NCBI GenBank assembly: GCA_039545355.1
Contig: BCJJ01000003.1
Span: 1,509,092-1,573,091 of the forward strand
Length of the DNA stretch: 64,000 nt
Reading direction: 5' to 3'
Origin: Trichosporon coremiiforme
Taxonomy: Eukaryota > Basidiomycota > Tremellomycetes > Trichosporonales > Trichosporonaceae
In this document: piece by piece, positions 21,720-32,200 of the stretch
Layout: every line of letters begins with the position of its first letter
Numbering within the stretch: position 1 is the stretch's first letter
Program-made: the position numbers and the translations under genes
Notes under the pieces: model-generated
Databases searched by the model: none
What the model saw: only the letters and a program-made list of their open reading frames with translations
Told to the model about the DNA's origin: nothing

Positions 21720-23653
21720 ATGTCGGAGCCGCCGCCACCGCTTCCTTTGGAAGGCACCAATCCCGCTCAGACGGATAGTGAACTCGAAATCGACAACATC
21801 CTCACCAGAATGTCTGAGCTGGAAGGAATGGCGGGTGCTCGACACGTCTCCTTTGAGGACTTGGTGGCCGGGCTCCACCAATCGGCTCATGAGCAACCAC
21901 AGAATCGCCACCAGCCAACCGTGAGTCCCCCTTCTAAGCAGGGGTCGGCTCCATGCACTCCACTGAGACCTCGTGCGGGAGCGATGAGCTTCGCCACTCA
22001 GGCAACTGCTTTGCGGAGCCGTCTTCAGAGCGTCAGCTCGACGCGGGGCATTGCCTACGAACTGGGACCCCTTCCTGCGCCCTTCGAGGCCGTCCATCCG
22101 AAGTGGCTCTCGGACTCTCGCGGCTTTGAATACCATGCCACTCGTATCGGAGGTCCAGCTTTCGGTAACTTGGTCGGCGGTTCTGAGCGTGGCCTCGTTG
22201 CCGCTGTGGAGTGGGTTATGGAGAGGGAGCGGACTAGTGCTCCCGCTCCCACCTCTGATGCTTCGGAGTCAGAAGTCGACGACGCGTCTAGGTTTGACGA
22301 CGATGAGACCGAGGATGAGGCAACCATAGAAGACGCCGATGGCGAATCGCCGCTGACCGATCTGTCCGATCTGTCCGACATGTCCAAGCCCAATGGTAAT
22401 GACTCGACCCACAACCCACCCCAGGCTGCGATCTCAAAGGCGCCAGTTCGTGCCGTTCCTTTGCCTAGGGTGTCGGATATACAGCGTAAGGCTGTACACG
22501 CGGCAGCTGGTGATGATGGGACCATCGCAATGCCCTTCTCTGAGTCCTCTGGATCAATTGAGATTCCCCATGGATCTTTGACGATTGCGCCTCAAATCCC
22601 ACGAGTCATCGCTGGTGCTGCCTGGTCGCAACCTGTGGCTTCTGCCTCCCAGTCCATCAACGCGACCGCTCACCCCCTATTCGGGTCGAGCCAACAGCCT
22701 TTCCCGCCTGATGACCATAACCCCTGGCTTCCGGTCAACAATGATAGGGCACTTAGCACTGAAGGTCACCTCCGTCCTTCGATTCACCCTCCAACAATGC
22801 CCACAGCGCTTGGAGCCAGTGTGTCGACCACCACGACCTTCAAGCAGGATGGGTTCGTGATTATCGGTTATGCTAAAGGCACACCGGCGGCACCGGTTGT
22901 GCTTCAACCTCAAGTGCCTGCTCAACACTGGCCCGTTTGGATGCCGTCACAGCATCAGACTGAGCCGCCCATCGACGCACAGAGCCTGCAAAGCTTTGCT
23001 GGAGCGAGCACCATGCCTCAAGTTTCTGGGATGCAAATTCTGGTTGCGACTCAAGTCCGCCCCGCTGCGCTGGACGGCCTTGGACCGGCTGGGGGACTGC
23101 CTCTGCCCCAGTCTCAACTCTGGGTGGAGGCCATGCGCTCCCACCTTCGCGAAGTGTTCCTGAAGGAGGTCAACAACATGTGGTTGACCATCGACTATCG
23201 ACGCGGGTACCTGTATGTGAACGGCCACCAAGCGGAACGCACTTTTGTCATCCGCATGGCGTTCCGCAGCATCAGGCGAGTTAAGGTGAGTAGCTCGGAA
23301 GCGTGCACCCAGGCATAGCTAACCCTTAGCGCGAGGAAACGAAAAACCTCGTCCACTTTGCGATCCACACAAAGGGGAACTGCGACGCACAAGTAGCTCG
23401 TACCAACGACCTGGAAAACAACTGGTACAATGCTGTGCATCGTGGCCCCATTACGCTGTGGGAGAGGAAGCCTGTGAGTTTGGCATCAACGAAGCGAGCT
23501 GACATGCAGAATATCCGCCAGTTCCAGGCGTTCATGATCGAAGTGGCCAACCTTATCAAACAAGTCAGGGAGTTCGACGATGCGTTTGCCGCCATTCCGG
23601 ATGTTGGTCAGGTTCCACTGCCCGCCTACCAGATGCACAACTGGCAACAGTGA
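21720..23653 (+). CDS. uncharacterised 617-aa protein (orphan)
   Basis: Three exons: 21720-23285, 23330-23473 and 23510-23653. Both introns are 36-44 nt, with CTAAC or CTGAC branch sites, and all phases are zero. I recognise no domain. The N-terminal 530 residues look largely disordered: Pro/Ser/Gln-rich, with an acidic patch (DDDETEDEATIEDADGE) around residues 195-225 and LTDLSDLSDMS. One compact block, RGIAYELGPLPAPFEAVHPKW, lies near residue 110. The C-terminal 120 residues look ordered (YRRGYLYVNGHQAERTFVIR, NLVHFAIHTKGNCDAQVA, QFQAFMIEVANLIKQVREFDD) and may be a small alpha/beta domain. Codon choice is less GC-biased than in the housekeeping genes, which fits a fast-evolving or lineage-specific gene. 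It stands alone in an 18-kb gene-poor stretch. Confidence 0.75.
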
Positions 23654-24108
23654 GGCGGGCGGAGGTTGGTGGCGCGACTAAGGAGATTTCGGAATTTCTC
23701 GATAAAAACGTTCAAAATCATCAAAAAGGAAGAACAACATCATCGCCAAGTGGCTGGCCCACTTTCTATTTGTATCGTATTACGGCACTATGGTTTCTGT
23801 CTCACGGCTGGACGTCTTCTGTTTCGTCACATTCTCACATACCCGCTATCACCGTGCTGGTGGTACGGTTTTCTTCAAGTTTTCGTTTCGTTCAATCAAT
23901 GTTAGCGAAACTGAGGGTTCTTCACGAGCTGACGTGCAGTTGCATTTGGCGACTACTTTCTGGAGTGCATGGCAGGCTCGTCGGGTTCGAGGTCTGGGCC
24001 AGCCGCCACACCCTCCCTCATGGAGCAGAGCCCTCCCCTCCCCCCGCCCCGACTTTGACCCGTGGCCCTGGTGCTCCGGGGGCTCTTACACATGTAAGAG
24101 TCCGCTAG

Positions 24109-24148
24109 GTGAGTCAAGTCTGGAACATCGACGGCGCTGACTTTGCAG
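24109..24148 (+). other. isolated intron-like signal (GTGAGT ... CTGAC ... GCAG)
   Basis: A 40-nt segment has a perfect donor, a GCTGAC branch motif and a TTTGCAG acceptor, just as in real introns of this window. The flanking frames are open (upstream from about 23790, downstream to about 24417), but the implied protein is a compositionally odd Gly/Trp/Arg-rich string. It could mark an unannotated, perhaps non-coding, spliced transcript. Confidence 0.3.
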
Positions 24149-24159
24149 CGGAGCACGGG

Positions 24160-24810
24160 GCATTTCCCAACGGGCGTTTGAGGGGCGGGCTGTTCGGGCT
24201 GCTCGGCTGGGTGGGCAAGGAGGGTTGGCGGGGCTGGGCGGCGCGGAGTGGGAGCGGCGGTGTCAGGGCGGGCCCTCATGTGTCGGGCTGGGTGGCATGG
24301 GCGGCGTGGGCGGCGTCGGTAGGGGCGACGGGCCGGCGGGCGTGGGGTCATCAGCTCCGGCTCGGCGGTGGGTGCGGCGATGCCCTCCGGAGCAGGGCTG
24401 GGCGCTTCGGCGACTGAGGTGGCTGGGCGTGCGGGGGTTCGGAAGCGGCATGGGCGTCAGCGGGGAGGAAACAGGCTGGGTGGTGGCGCCCCCTTGCGAT
24501 GGGCGTGTGGGTAGAGTGGTGGTCAAGACTTATACGTGCGGTGTCCCACCAGCCCACTCTCCCACACACCGGCCCCATCAGGCCATCACCCGGTCCTGGC
24601 CCTGCCGATGACCCGGGACGCAGGGCTCCGCACCAGCTACCGCCCCTTCGACCCCCGGGTGCAACACGCCCAATCCAGCCCGCCGAGCGCCCCGTCCGTC
24701 CCACCGGTCGCCTGCCCGGCCTGGCCGCCGTCCAGCACCCGCCCACGCCGCCCAGAACCGCCCGGCCCCGCCAGCCACAAGCCCCCGCCGTCCAACGGCT
24801 CTGCACCGCC
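24160..24810. other. strong G-skew to C-skew switch region
   Basis: 24160-24440 is very G-rich on the plus strand, with many GGGCGG or GGCGGG runs. 24545-24800 is C-rich with the mirror composition. The flip lies near 24500. No gene is supported; the long Gly/Arg/Pro frames on both strands are simple consequences of composition. Confidence 0.6.
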
Positions 24811-24840
24811 CTCTCAGCCGCCCAAAGCCTAGCGTGATCT

Positions 24841-25130
24841 GATTACCGGTCGAGTACTAGCTAACAGCAGGGGCTCCCGATCGGTAATCGCAGCCTTCGA
24901 TCAGCAGAAGAACCGTCCTCGAGGCCCACCTCACCTATCTGGTCCGGCAGTCTCTCGTTCTGCCTTATTGAACCCGGGTACGCTTTCTGTTCTTCGGTAG
25001 TAACCTTACGGTAGCTACCTTCGATAAGCAGAAGCCTTCTCCGGCCTCCTTTTCTGCGAGCCAACGCCCGCCGACCACCCCTCTACACCGCTTGGTGCCA
25101 GCTTCCGCGTGAGCTTCTGCTGATCCAAGG
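24841..25130. repeat. cluster of short inverted and direct repeats
   Basis: A 12-bp inverted pair (GATTACCGGTCG at 24841-24852, CGATCGGTAATC at 24878-24889; one mismatch) is followed by three copies of a 17-mer. CCTTCGATCAGCAGAAG lies at 24894-24910, CCTTCGATAAGCAGAAG at 25018-25034, and an inverted near-copy at 25114-25130. All are outside genes. Confidence 0.7.
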
Positions 25131-25778
25131 CTAGACTGACCCCAAGTTCTGCTCTTTACTCACATCTTGCCGATGCGGGAGGATCTGTCCTTTTAAGCGT
25201 CGTGCAAGTTGTCATGGACCGGCAGGTCCAGCTCGTATCGCTCTTGGGCTCCGAAAGGTTTGACCACGACCGGTGGGCATTTGCGTGGCGGGAGGCAAAC
25301 CCGGTGGTGGTAACCATGCCGTCGTCGCATAAGGCCAAGACACTGCCAGATCGAGATTTGGCTACCACCATGCAGCCTGGGGCTTCTCTGCTTTCTTTGC
25401 TCCGATTTCATTGTATTTCAATTTGTATGTCAGGTGTGTGACTCATTGAATGCTCTCACGATCATTCTGCTCTCCTGGTCGCGCCGGTGTCAGGAATTAG
25501 TCTAAGCCATCTGATCCAACGGCCGTGACGGAATGTCCGCAAGTCAGCTAAGGTGAAGGTATGGTCTAGGAGACCGTCGCCGCACGGGTCGCCGATGCTA
25601 ATGCAGAGATGACGTTGAGGGCATCGCAACGCGACTCGTTGAGGAGAACGTGGCGTCGCCTGCAACCCTGACGAAGTCATCTCATCCCATCTCTTACTCG
25701 TCCGTCGTCCAAAAATGTACCAAAAAGCCAACGAGCTGCTTCCACAGTCACTCGCTGTGCGCCGAAGCGCGGAAGACA

Positions 25779-25895
25779 TGCCCCCAAGCGGGATTGAACC
25801 ACTGACCTTTCCTTGACGAGATGAAGACGTGTTGACGAAGAGGAGTCAAGAGGTCTCATTACGAGAGGAACGCACTGCCACTGTGCTATGCGGGC
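25779..25895 (-). tRNA. tRNA-Thr (anticodon CGU) with intron
   Basis: Read on the minus strand, a 7-bp acceptor arm (GCCCGCA with TGGGGGC, one G-G mismatch), a D-arm GCAC/GTGC and an anticodon arm TTCCT/AGGAA enclose loop CTCGTA-A. A variable AGGTC and a T-arm AGTGG-TTCAATC-CCGCT complete the cloverleaf. About 44 nt are inserted after position 37, the canonical tRNA intron site. Without them every arm pairs. CCA is not encoded, as expected for eukaryotes. The TTCAATC T-loop supplies the B box. The acceptor mismatch leaves a small chance that it is a weak or decayed copy. Confidence 0.82.
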
Positions 25896-26138
25896 TTACG
25901 CCATGTCGGCCGGCATCTTGTTTATCAATGCGGCGGCAGCGGTGAGAGCGTACATGTAGTTGAGTAAGGGCGAAAGGGCAGCGTTTGAAACGAGAGAGAG
26001 GAGTGTCGAAAAACGCGCCGATGCCACAGTCACATGCTTTTCCACAATGTTGCCTGTTTCCACCATTGTGGGTGGACCTCCATTGTGGCAGACGTAGTGG
26101 AGGGCAATTGTGGGAAAGCAGCCAAGTTTACCATGGCG

Positions 26139-26872
26139 GGGTCGGAGGACGCTTTCTCCAGTTTCGAGCTCTCCCACGCCTGTTCCCCATTGTGGTACAC
26201 CTGCAGCAACTTTCCCCTCAGTGGTCTGAAGGGTCGGAGAACGGCTGCGCTTGATACAAGCCCTCCCACGACTGCATCTCTATCAGCGAGTAGGATCTCA
26301 CTCATCAGAAGTGGAACTTCTTGCGAGGTTGGAGGAAGCCTTCCTCTGTTTCAAGGCCTCCCACGAACGTCAGTCGGCCTGTTGACGCATCAAGCCTGGA
26401 GCGGGATACGAGGTCGGAGGAAGCCTTGTCTAGTTTCAAGATCTCCCACGACTGCCACATGATGACGCACTAGAAGTGGACCCAAGGACCAAGCTTCGGG
26501 GGACGGCTCTGCATTCTGCAAGTTTCAAGGTCTCCCACGCCCGGTCCCCACATTGGTCATCCAGACAGCGCTTTCTACCTGGGTTCGAGGTCGGAGAGAG
26601 CCTTCTCTAATTTAAGGTCTCCCACGACTGCCCACCCATCTCTGTTGATGCACCAAACGTGGACGCAAGGACCAAGCTTCGGAGGATGGCTTTGCTAGTT
26701 ACAAGCTCTCCCACGCCTGATCCTCACCGAACAACCATCGTGGTCAGCACTTTCTATTTCTCCAAGAGGTCGGAGGAAGGCTTTGCTAGTTTCGAGGTTT
26801 CCCACGAGTGCCAGGGAGGGTGGAAGGCGACATGAGGACGGCCCTGCTAGTTGCAAGATCTCCCACGGTTCG
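26139..26872. repeat. diverged tandem array, nine units, period about 90 bp (dimeric, about 178 bp)
   Basis: Each unit has a core resembling GAGGTCGGAGGAAGSCTT, then CTAGTTTCAAGRTCTCCCACG. The invariant CTCCCACG (one copy TTCCCACG) starts at 26171, 26263, 26358, 26443, 26532, 26619, 26708, 26799 and 26860. Seven intervals of 85-95 bp (mean 89.7) are followed by one of 61 bp. Linkers alternate. Those after units 4 and 6 share CAAGGACCAAGCTTCGG, and those after units 5 and 7 share CAGCRCTTTCTA, so the true unit is a dimer of about 178 bp. CATTGTGG motifs precede the array (26064-26110) and recur after unit 1. No coding frame persists through it. It begins about 240 bp from the tRNA-Thr gene. 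Confidence 0.88.
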
Positions 26873-29293
26873 CTCACCACCCAGTCAGGTATCAGTCACG
26901 TGAAGATCTACCCGCGGCCTTCTGTTGTTTCGGTCGGCGAGGTGTAGAGTATCGCCAGGTCGCACTAGTCGGGATCTACACGCCGAGCAAGCGCACAAGT
27001 AGCAGAGCATAAGAGAGTTTTTCTGGACCAACTTTGTACCCCTCTGTTCCGCCTTCTGAACCGGTGGTAGCTCGGGCACGCCTCGCCCCGCCCGTCGATG
27101 AGCGAGCACGCCTGCTCACGCCTGTGCGGAAGAGGGGTAACGCTGATGAACCAGGCGGCAAAGTGCGGCGAGAACTCCATGTAAAGTTCATTCGGGCGAC
27201 AGAAAGTTCGTTCGCTTCCAGTCAGGATGACTGCCTGGCGGGGTGGAGAGTCGAGGCACGGTGAGGAACGCAGGAACGGAGGAACGGCATCTTGAAGCTT
27301 AACCCGGGACATGGAGACATGGACATTGGCGGGCGTACGCAGCCTGCGCGACATGGGACATCCAGGCTGCACCGTTTCGAGCACTCAAGCACGCGCACAC
27401 CCACAACGGCTCCGCCGACAGACTCAGGGTCCAAAGTCACAGGTGGGGTCCACCCTGGGCATCCCCTATGCAGCCTCCACCTTGGGATTCACCTGGCCCT
27501 GTACTTTTTCTGCATGCACGCTGGTGTCGCGCAGCACATTGGCTTTCGCTGGATCGAACACGACAGAGGAAATGCAGGATACGATAGAGTTGCCAAAGCC
27601 CACGTCGCACTCCAAAGTGACGGTGTGACTTGTTCATGCAGATCCAGACGCGTCGCGGGCCGCAACCGGACATCACTCATGACTGGCCCAGAATCCAGAC
27701 GCGTCGCTCGCGTATCGCTTCCCCAGTTTCCGGCGCGTTGTCTCATTCCCGCAAACGGCGCGAGACATTCGAGACATGCGCTCAAGGCATCTTGGACGCG
27801 CAGATCCAGCGCGGCATGCAGTGCGAGCGTCAGCCCAAGCCACCCCGTACCCGGCTCCAAGGGTCGACGCCACCGCGCCGTCCCGGGATGTCAACCTCAG
27901 GTTGGCTTTCGTTTTCGAGACCCCACTGCTGGCCTGGGTGCTGCGCACGCCAGCGTGCGAGCGGACCAAAGCTTGTACAAGTTTGTAAATGGCACCGGTT
28001 GGGATGAGACTGCGCTACGGCTGAGTCTGTAGCAACATTGCGACGCTAGCGTGTTAGTCCTGGGGAGCGTGCGGCATAATGAATTGCACAAACATGTCCA
28101 GCGCGCGTGTGTTACTGTTAGGCTCCTGGCGACTTTGCCGACATGAGAGCAATGGTGTGAACGGACGCAGTCGATCGTGTGTCCTGAAGGATGCAAATGT
28201 CAGACTCGGTTTGAGCTCGAAATGAAGATGACTGCGTCGGGTTTGCTGTTCTCGGCAGGTGCGAGAGTGTTCGGGGGCGAAGGATGACGATGATGGAAGG
28301 AAGGTATGTCGCATGAGTAGGGGAGTCTGAGATCTGGCCTGGGGATGACGAGAGGTACGAGATGGTTGGAGCTGATCTATGTGATCTAATGCAGCTGGTA
28401 TGGCACAGAGTCAAGTCATATCCGCCGACGATGCCGGCAGAATTGAGTGGTGATGGCAACGGACAGAGCAGAGATGAAGGGCATAGGGTGGTGGGTCTCT
28501 GCGCACGGTGCGCTAGCGGGGAACCCTGGCGCTGCTTGGGTCGAGGTCTGTGGGTTGACGCCCGTACGCCATGCACGCCATGCAGGATGCCCTCTTTGCA
28601 AACTCTGGCCCAATGCTCGCTGGGCTCAGTGGTGCGTCGTTCATCGTTCGCGCGATTAAGCTCGTGCCCCACCTCACGTACCACGGACTCGAGGAACAGG
28701 TCAGATCTTCTACCTCTGCATCCCTCGCAACGCACAAGCACTCGCGGCCCAAACAAGTTGCCACTAAGGCAAGGCAGGACAAGTCACATCATCGCACACG
28801 CACGACGCCCCCGCCCAGCCCCTTGATGTCTTTGAGGCCCTTGCTCCAGCAGAGGTCATCCGTCATCGAGTATCCATCTTCTTTCCGGCGCCATCGCACC
28901 AGTGCACCAGAGCCAGAGCCGCAGATTCTTCTTGAGCTTAATCGGATCACAAGTGACCAAGCAGAGGTTTACCCACCGCGAACCAGCCAAGGGTCCAAAG
29001 CCGCAGCCTGAGTCCTGCATCCTGACCTGAGACCCTCACTTGGCCTGAGCCGGCGACCCTCAACCCTCGACCCTCGACCTGCAGTCCATCTGACCCACCC
29101 CCATCCATCTCCACCACGACCACTATCCAACTTTCCACATTTGTCTCCATCCCATCTCACAAAGTCACTACCGCGCCCGTCACCACCACCCCGCCGGCCC
29201 CAACATCAACGCCGACACTCCAACCACGAGGCGCAGGCGCACCGCCTGACACCTCGCCTGACCCCGCCTCCACCAGCATCCACAGCTGCACCC
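26873..29293. other. intergenic region upstream of the ADF-H/PH gene
   Basis: No secure gene. The longest plus frame (27292-28032) gives an Arg/Ser/His-rich string without motifs. A frame from 28571 to 29011 begins MQDALFANSGPMLAGLSG and has more natural codon use, but it has no recognisable domain, so I leave it unassigned. The last 280 bp are pyrimidine-rich with CCACC runs, consistent with promoter and leader of the next gene. Confidence 0.45.
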
Positions 29294-32200
29294 ATGTCCG
29301 CAGACACCTCCGACCCCGCCCTCGTCGGCGCCGTCCAGGCGGTCCACGCCAAAGACGACCCGACAACATGGTGAGCAGCCATCATGTGCCTGGACACACA
29401 TCCGTGTCTGTCCTCTGCACACCGGCTCTGCGCGGTTGATTGCTGACATCCAGGCTCGTCGCCGGCTACGCTGCGCCAGGGACGCCGAAGATCGTGCTGA
29501 TCGAGGCGGGGACGGACCCCGCGCTCCCGCCGCTGCGAAGGCTGCTCGACTCGGACGCCGTTGCAAAGGCCGACGCGACTTTTGCCTATGCCTCGGTGCA
29601 GGGCAAAGGCTTCGTGATCCTCCGCTTAGGCAACGCAGTCAGGTGAGTCTTTCTTCCGACCTTCTTTTCCGGCTCCTCCTTTCGGGCGTCTGTCCAGGAA
29701 CCGCCGCGAGCTGCACGTTGGCCAGCCGCGATCCGTTCCCAATGGAGCACCGACGCGCTCAACCCCAACACCTCCGACGCCAGGTGGAAAACAGCAGCCG
29801 CGCCCATCTGCGGCTCAGCGGGGGCCGATGCTCAGCTAGCGGTTGGCACATGAGATCTGAGCGCCGCGGGCAGCGCTAGAGCTCTCGGAGCGATTACGAT
29901 CGGTCGTCAAGCAGCCCCAGCTGTTGTCCCGGGTAGAGCAGACTTTGAGCGTCCGCGCACTCCACTCAACCATCCGCCGTCGCCGATTTATCCGCTAACC
30001 TCTCCCAGTGTCGTCAAGCGAGCTAAGGCGATCGTCCACTCGCGCACATTCGCGGCGCTCTTCCCCGTAAGTTGCTGCTGATCGCTACTACGTGTCGGGC
30101 ATCGCTAACTTCTCGCCAGGACTACCTCGCGCTTTCTACGATCAACAAGACAGGCCAGTTTACAGAAGAGCTCATAGCAGAGCAGCTGGGCTTGGACCCG
30201 TCAACCGTCTCTACCGCCTCGCCACCAGGCAGCACTAAGGCCGCATTACCAGATGTCGCAGAAGTCACAGATGGAGACAAGGTCGAGGCAGCCACCCCGG
30301 TGCCTGCCGCCGCCGCGGCATCGGAAGCCATCACGCGGGCGCCGGCCTCAGAGCTCCCGCCCGAACAGCCCGCGAAGCCGATCGAGCGCACGCCGGAACC
30401 CACCCAGCAGCCGACACCAGCAGCGACTCCTCCCCCAACTGGCCCCCCGCCAGCGCCCCCGAAGTCAGCCGCACGCGCGCGATCAATTAAGAGGAAGCCG
30501 TCGAAGCCAGCTCCTCCTGCCCCGTCCGACCCCTCGACTCCTCAGCCCGCTGCCCCAGCCGTCCCTCTACCGTCAGAACGACCCCCTCAGCCCGCACCTG
30601 CACCTGCGCCCGCTGAGGTCACGACGCCTGTACCCCCAGCACCGACCGCTACGGCTCCAGCCGCCAATCCCCTCCCCACTCCGCCAATCGCTGCTGTTCC
30701 AGTCATCCCAGCACCTCAAAATGCGCCGGCAGCCGAGCCGCCCGCTGAGAAGAGCCGAGGGGCCCTGCCGCAGGTCCCAACAACTGTCCGCACATCTCTC
30801 GCCGAGTCATCGTCGGCTGCGTCCGTCGCTAATCCTGCGACCCCTCCGTCACTTGCGACTCAGCACGAGCGCGCCGACTCGATGTCTGACGAGGCGTTCC
30901 AGCGCGAAGGGCTCGGTCGTAGCGCCTTAGCCCCGCCTCCTTTGCTGACTGTGTCAACAAAGGATCTCAGCGATGGGGCGCCAGTCACACCCGTGACGAC
31001 CTCTGCCCTGACCGACACGACGTTCGATTCGCCGCTACCTTCGTCTCTGGCGAACTCGCCGTATCCGGAACGCAACTGGTCGAGCGAGCGGCGGTTGTCG
31101 CGACCACCGTCACGACCGCTGTCGCCTGACGAGTCATCCGGCTCGGACCGACCAAGATCGATGCCTCCTTCGCCGCAAGCGCCGAAGGCAGAGCCCCTGC
31201 CTGTCCAGGAGACTACGGTTCCTACTTCGGGCAGCGAGACATTCGGCCTGGTGGCGCCCCAGGATCGTCTGTCAGCACAGACAGAGATCGAGGAGTCGGT
31301 CCAGGAGAGGACGTCTCAGAAAACGCCCACCCCGCAACCACACGCGACAGACGCACCACATGTGCCGTCACCTGTTAAGCTACCTGAAACCCCCGCCGAG
31401 CCGGCCCCGGTAGCCGCTCCATCACAGCCCACAGCTGACCTCCAGCGACCGCAGCCTCCCCCGCCTCCACGACGACTGACTCCCCAGACTGCAGAAGTGC
31501 TGCCCGACGGAGCTCTGCCTTCGCGCTCGTCGTCCCGCACCAGCATTCCTCCGTCTCTCGCTTCCACTGCTCGCGTCGACGTCCCGCGCCTGAACGGCTC
31601 GCCGCGGCTAGGCGGGTCCGACGGTCCTGGCAAGCTGAACGGAACGGGCAAACAGAGCCCTTTCTCGCGACTGAACACTAGCAATAACAGCTCACCTCCG
31701 CCGGGCAGCTCGCCGAAGCAGGCGTCGACGTCGACTTCGCCCCCGATGCCCGACGTTCCGCGGCCACTGCACCGAAGCGCGTCAATGAGCTCGGCAGGCT
31801 CAAGTCAGGGTGGACGTTCTGCAGTGTCGCCCGTCTCGGTTTTCTCGCCAACGATGCCCGCCCCGCCACCTGCCCCGAGCCACGAGAGTGCCGAGTTCCT
31901 GGCTGAGCCCGAGTTGCATCCAACCAAGGAGATTCAGGCTACGGGAGGAACCGGCGTCGGAGGGGTTGCGGGCATGGCTGGCGTTGGAGCCGCGTTTGCC
32001 GCGAGGCAGGCCCTCGCGGCGCACACGCAGGACAATGTCCCGGTCGTCGAGAGGTCGCAGCTTACCCAAGTTCCTGTCCGCCGATCGTCACGCCGCGCTC
32101 TCAACTCTGCTTTCGTCGTCCAGGCCAACGACCAGCCAGCCTTGGCATCGACAACAGAACTACCGTCGCTCGAGTCGAACCGACGACCATCAGTCGAGAG

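Noticed and set aside
24225..24837. Several Gly/Trp/Arg- and Pro-rich frames on both strands
   Set aside because: They follow directly from the G-skew and C-skew composition; no conserved domain is seen.
26139..26872. CRISPR-like or tRNA-cluster interpretation of the array
   Set aside because: Repeats are diverged and in a eukaryotic context; spacers are related to each other, not unique. No cloverleaf can be folded.
27292..28032. 246-codon plus-strand frame
   Set aside because: Composition resembles translated GC-rich noise (Arg, Ser, His, Pro), with overlapping frames on both strands and no splice or promoter support.
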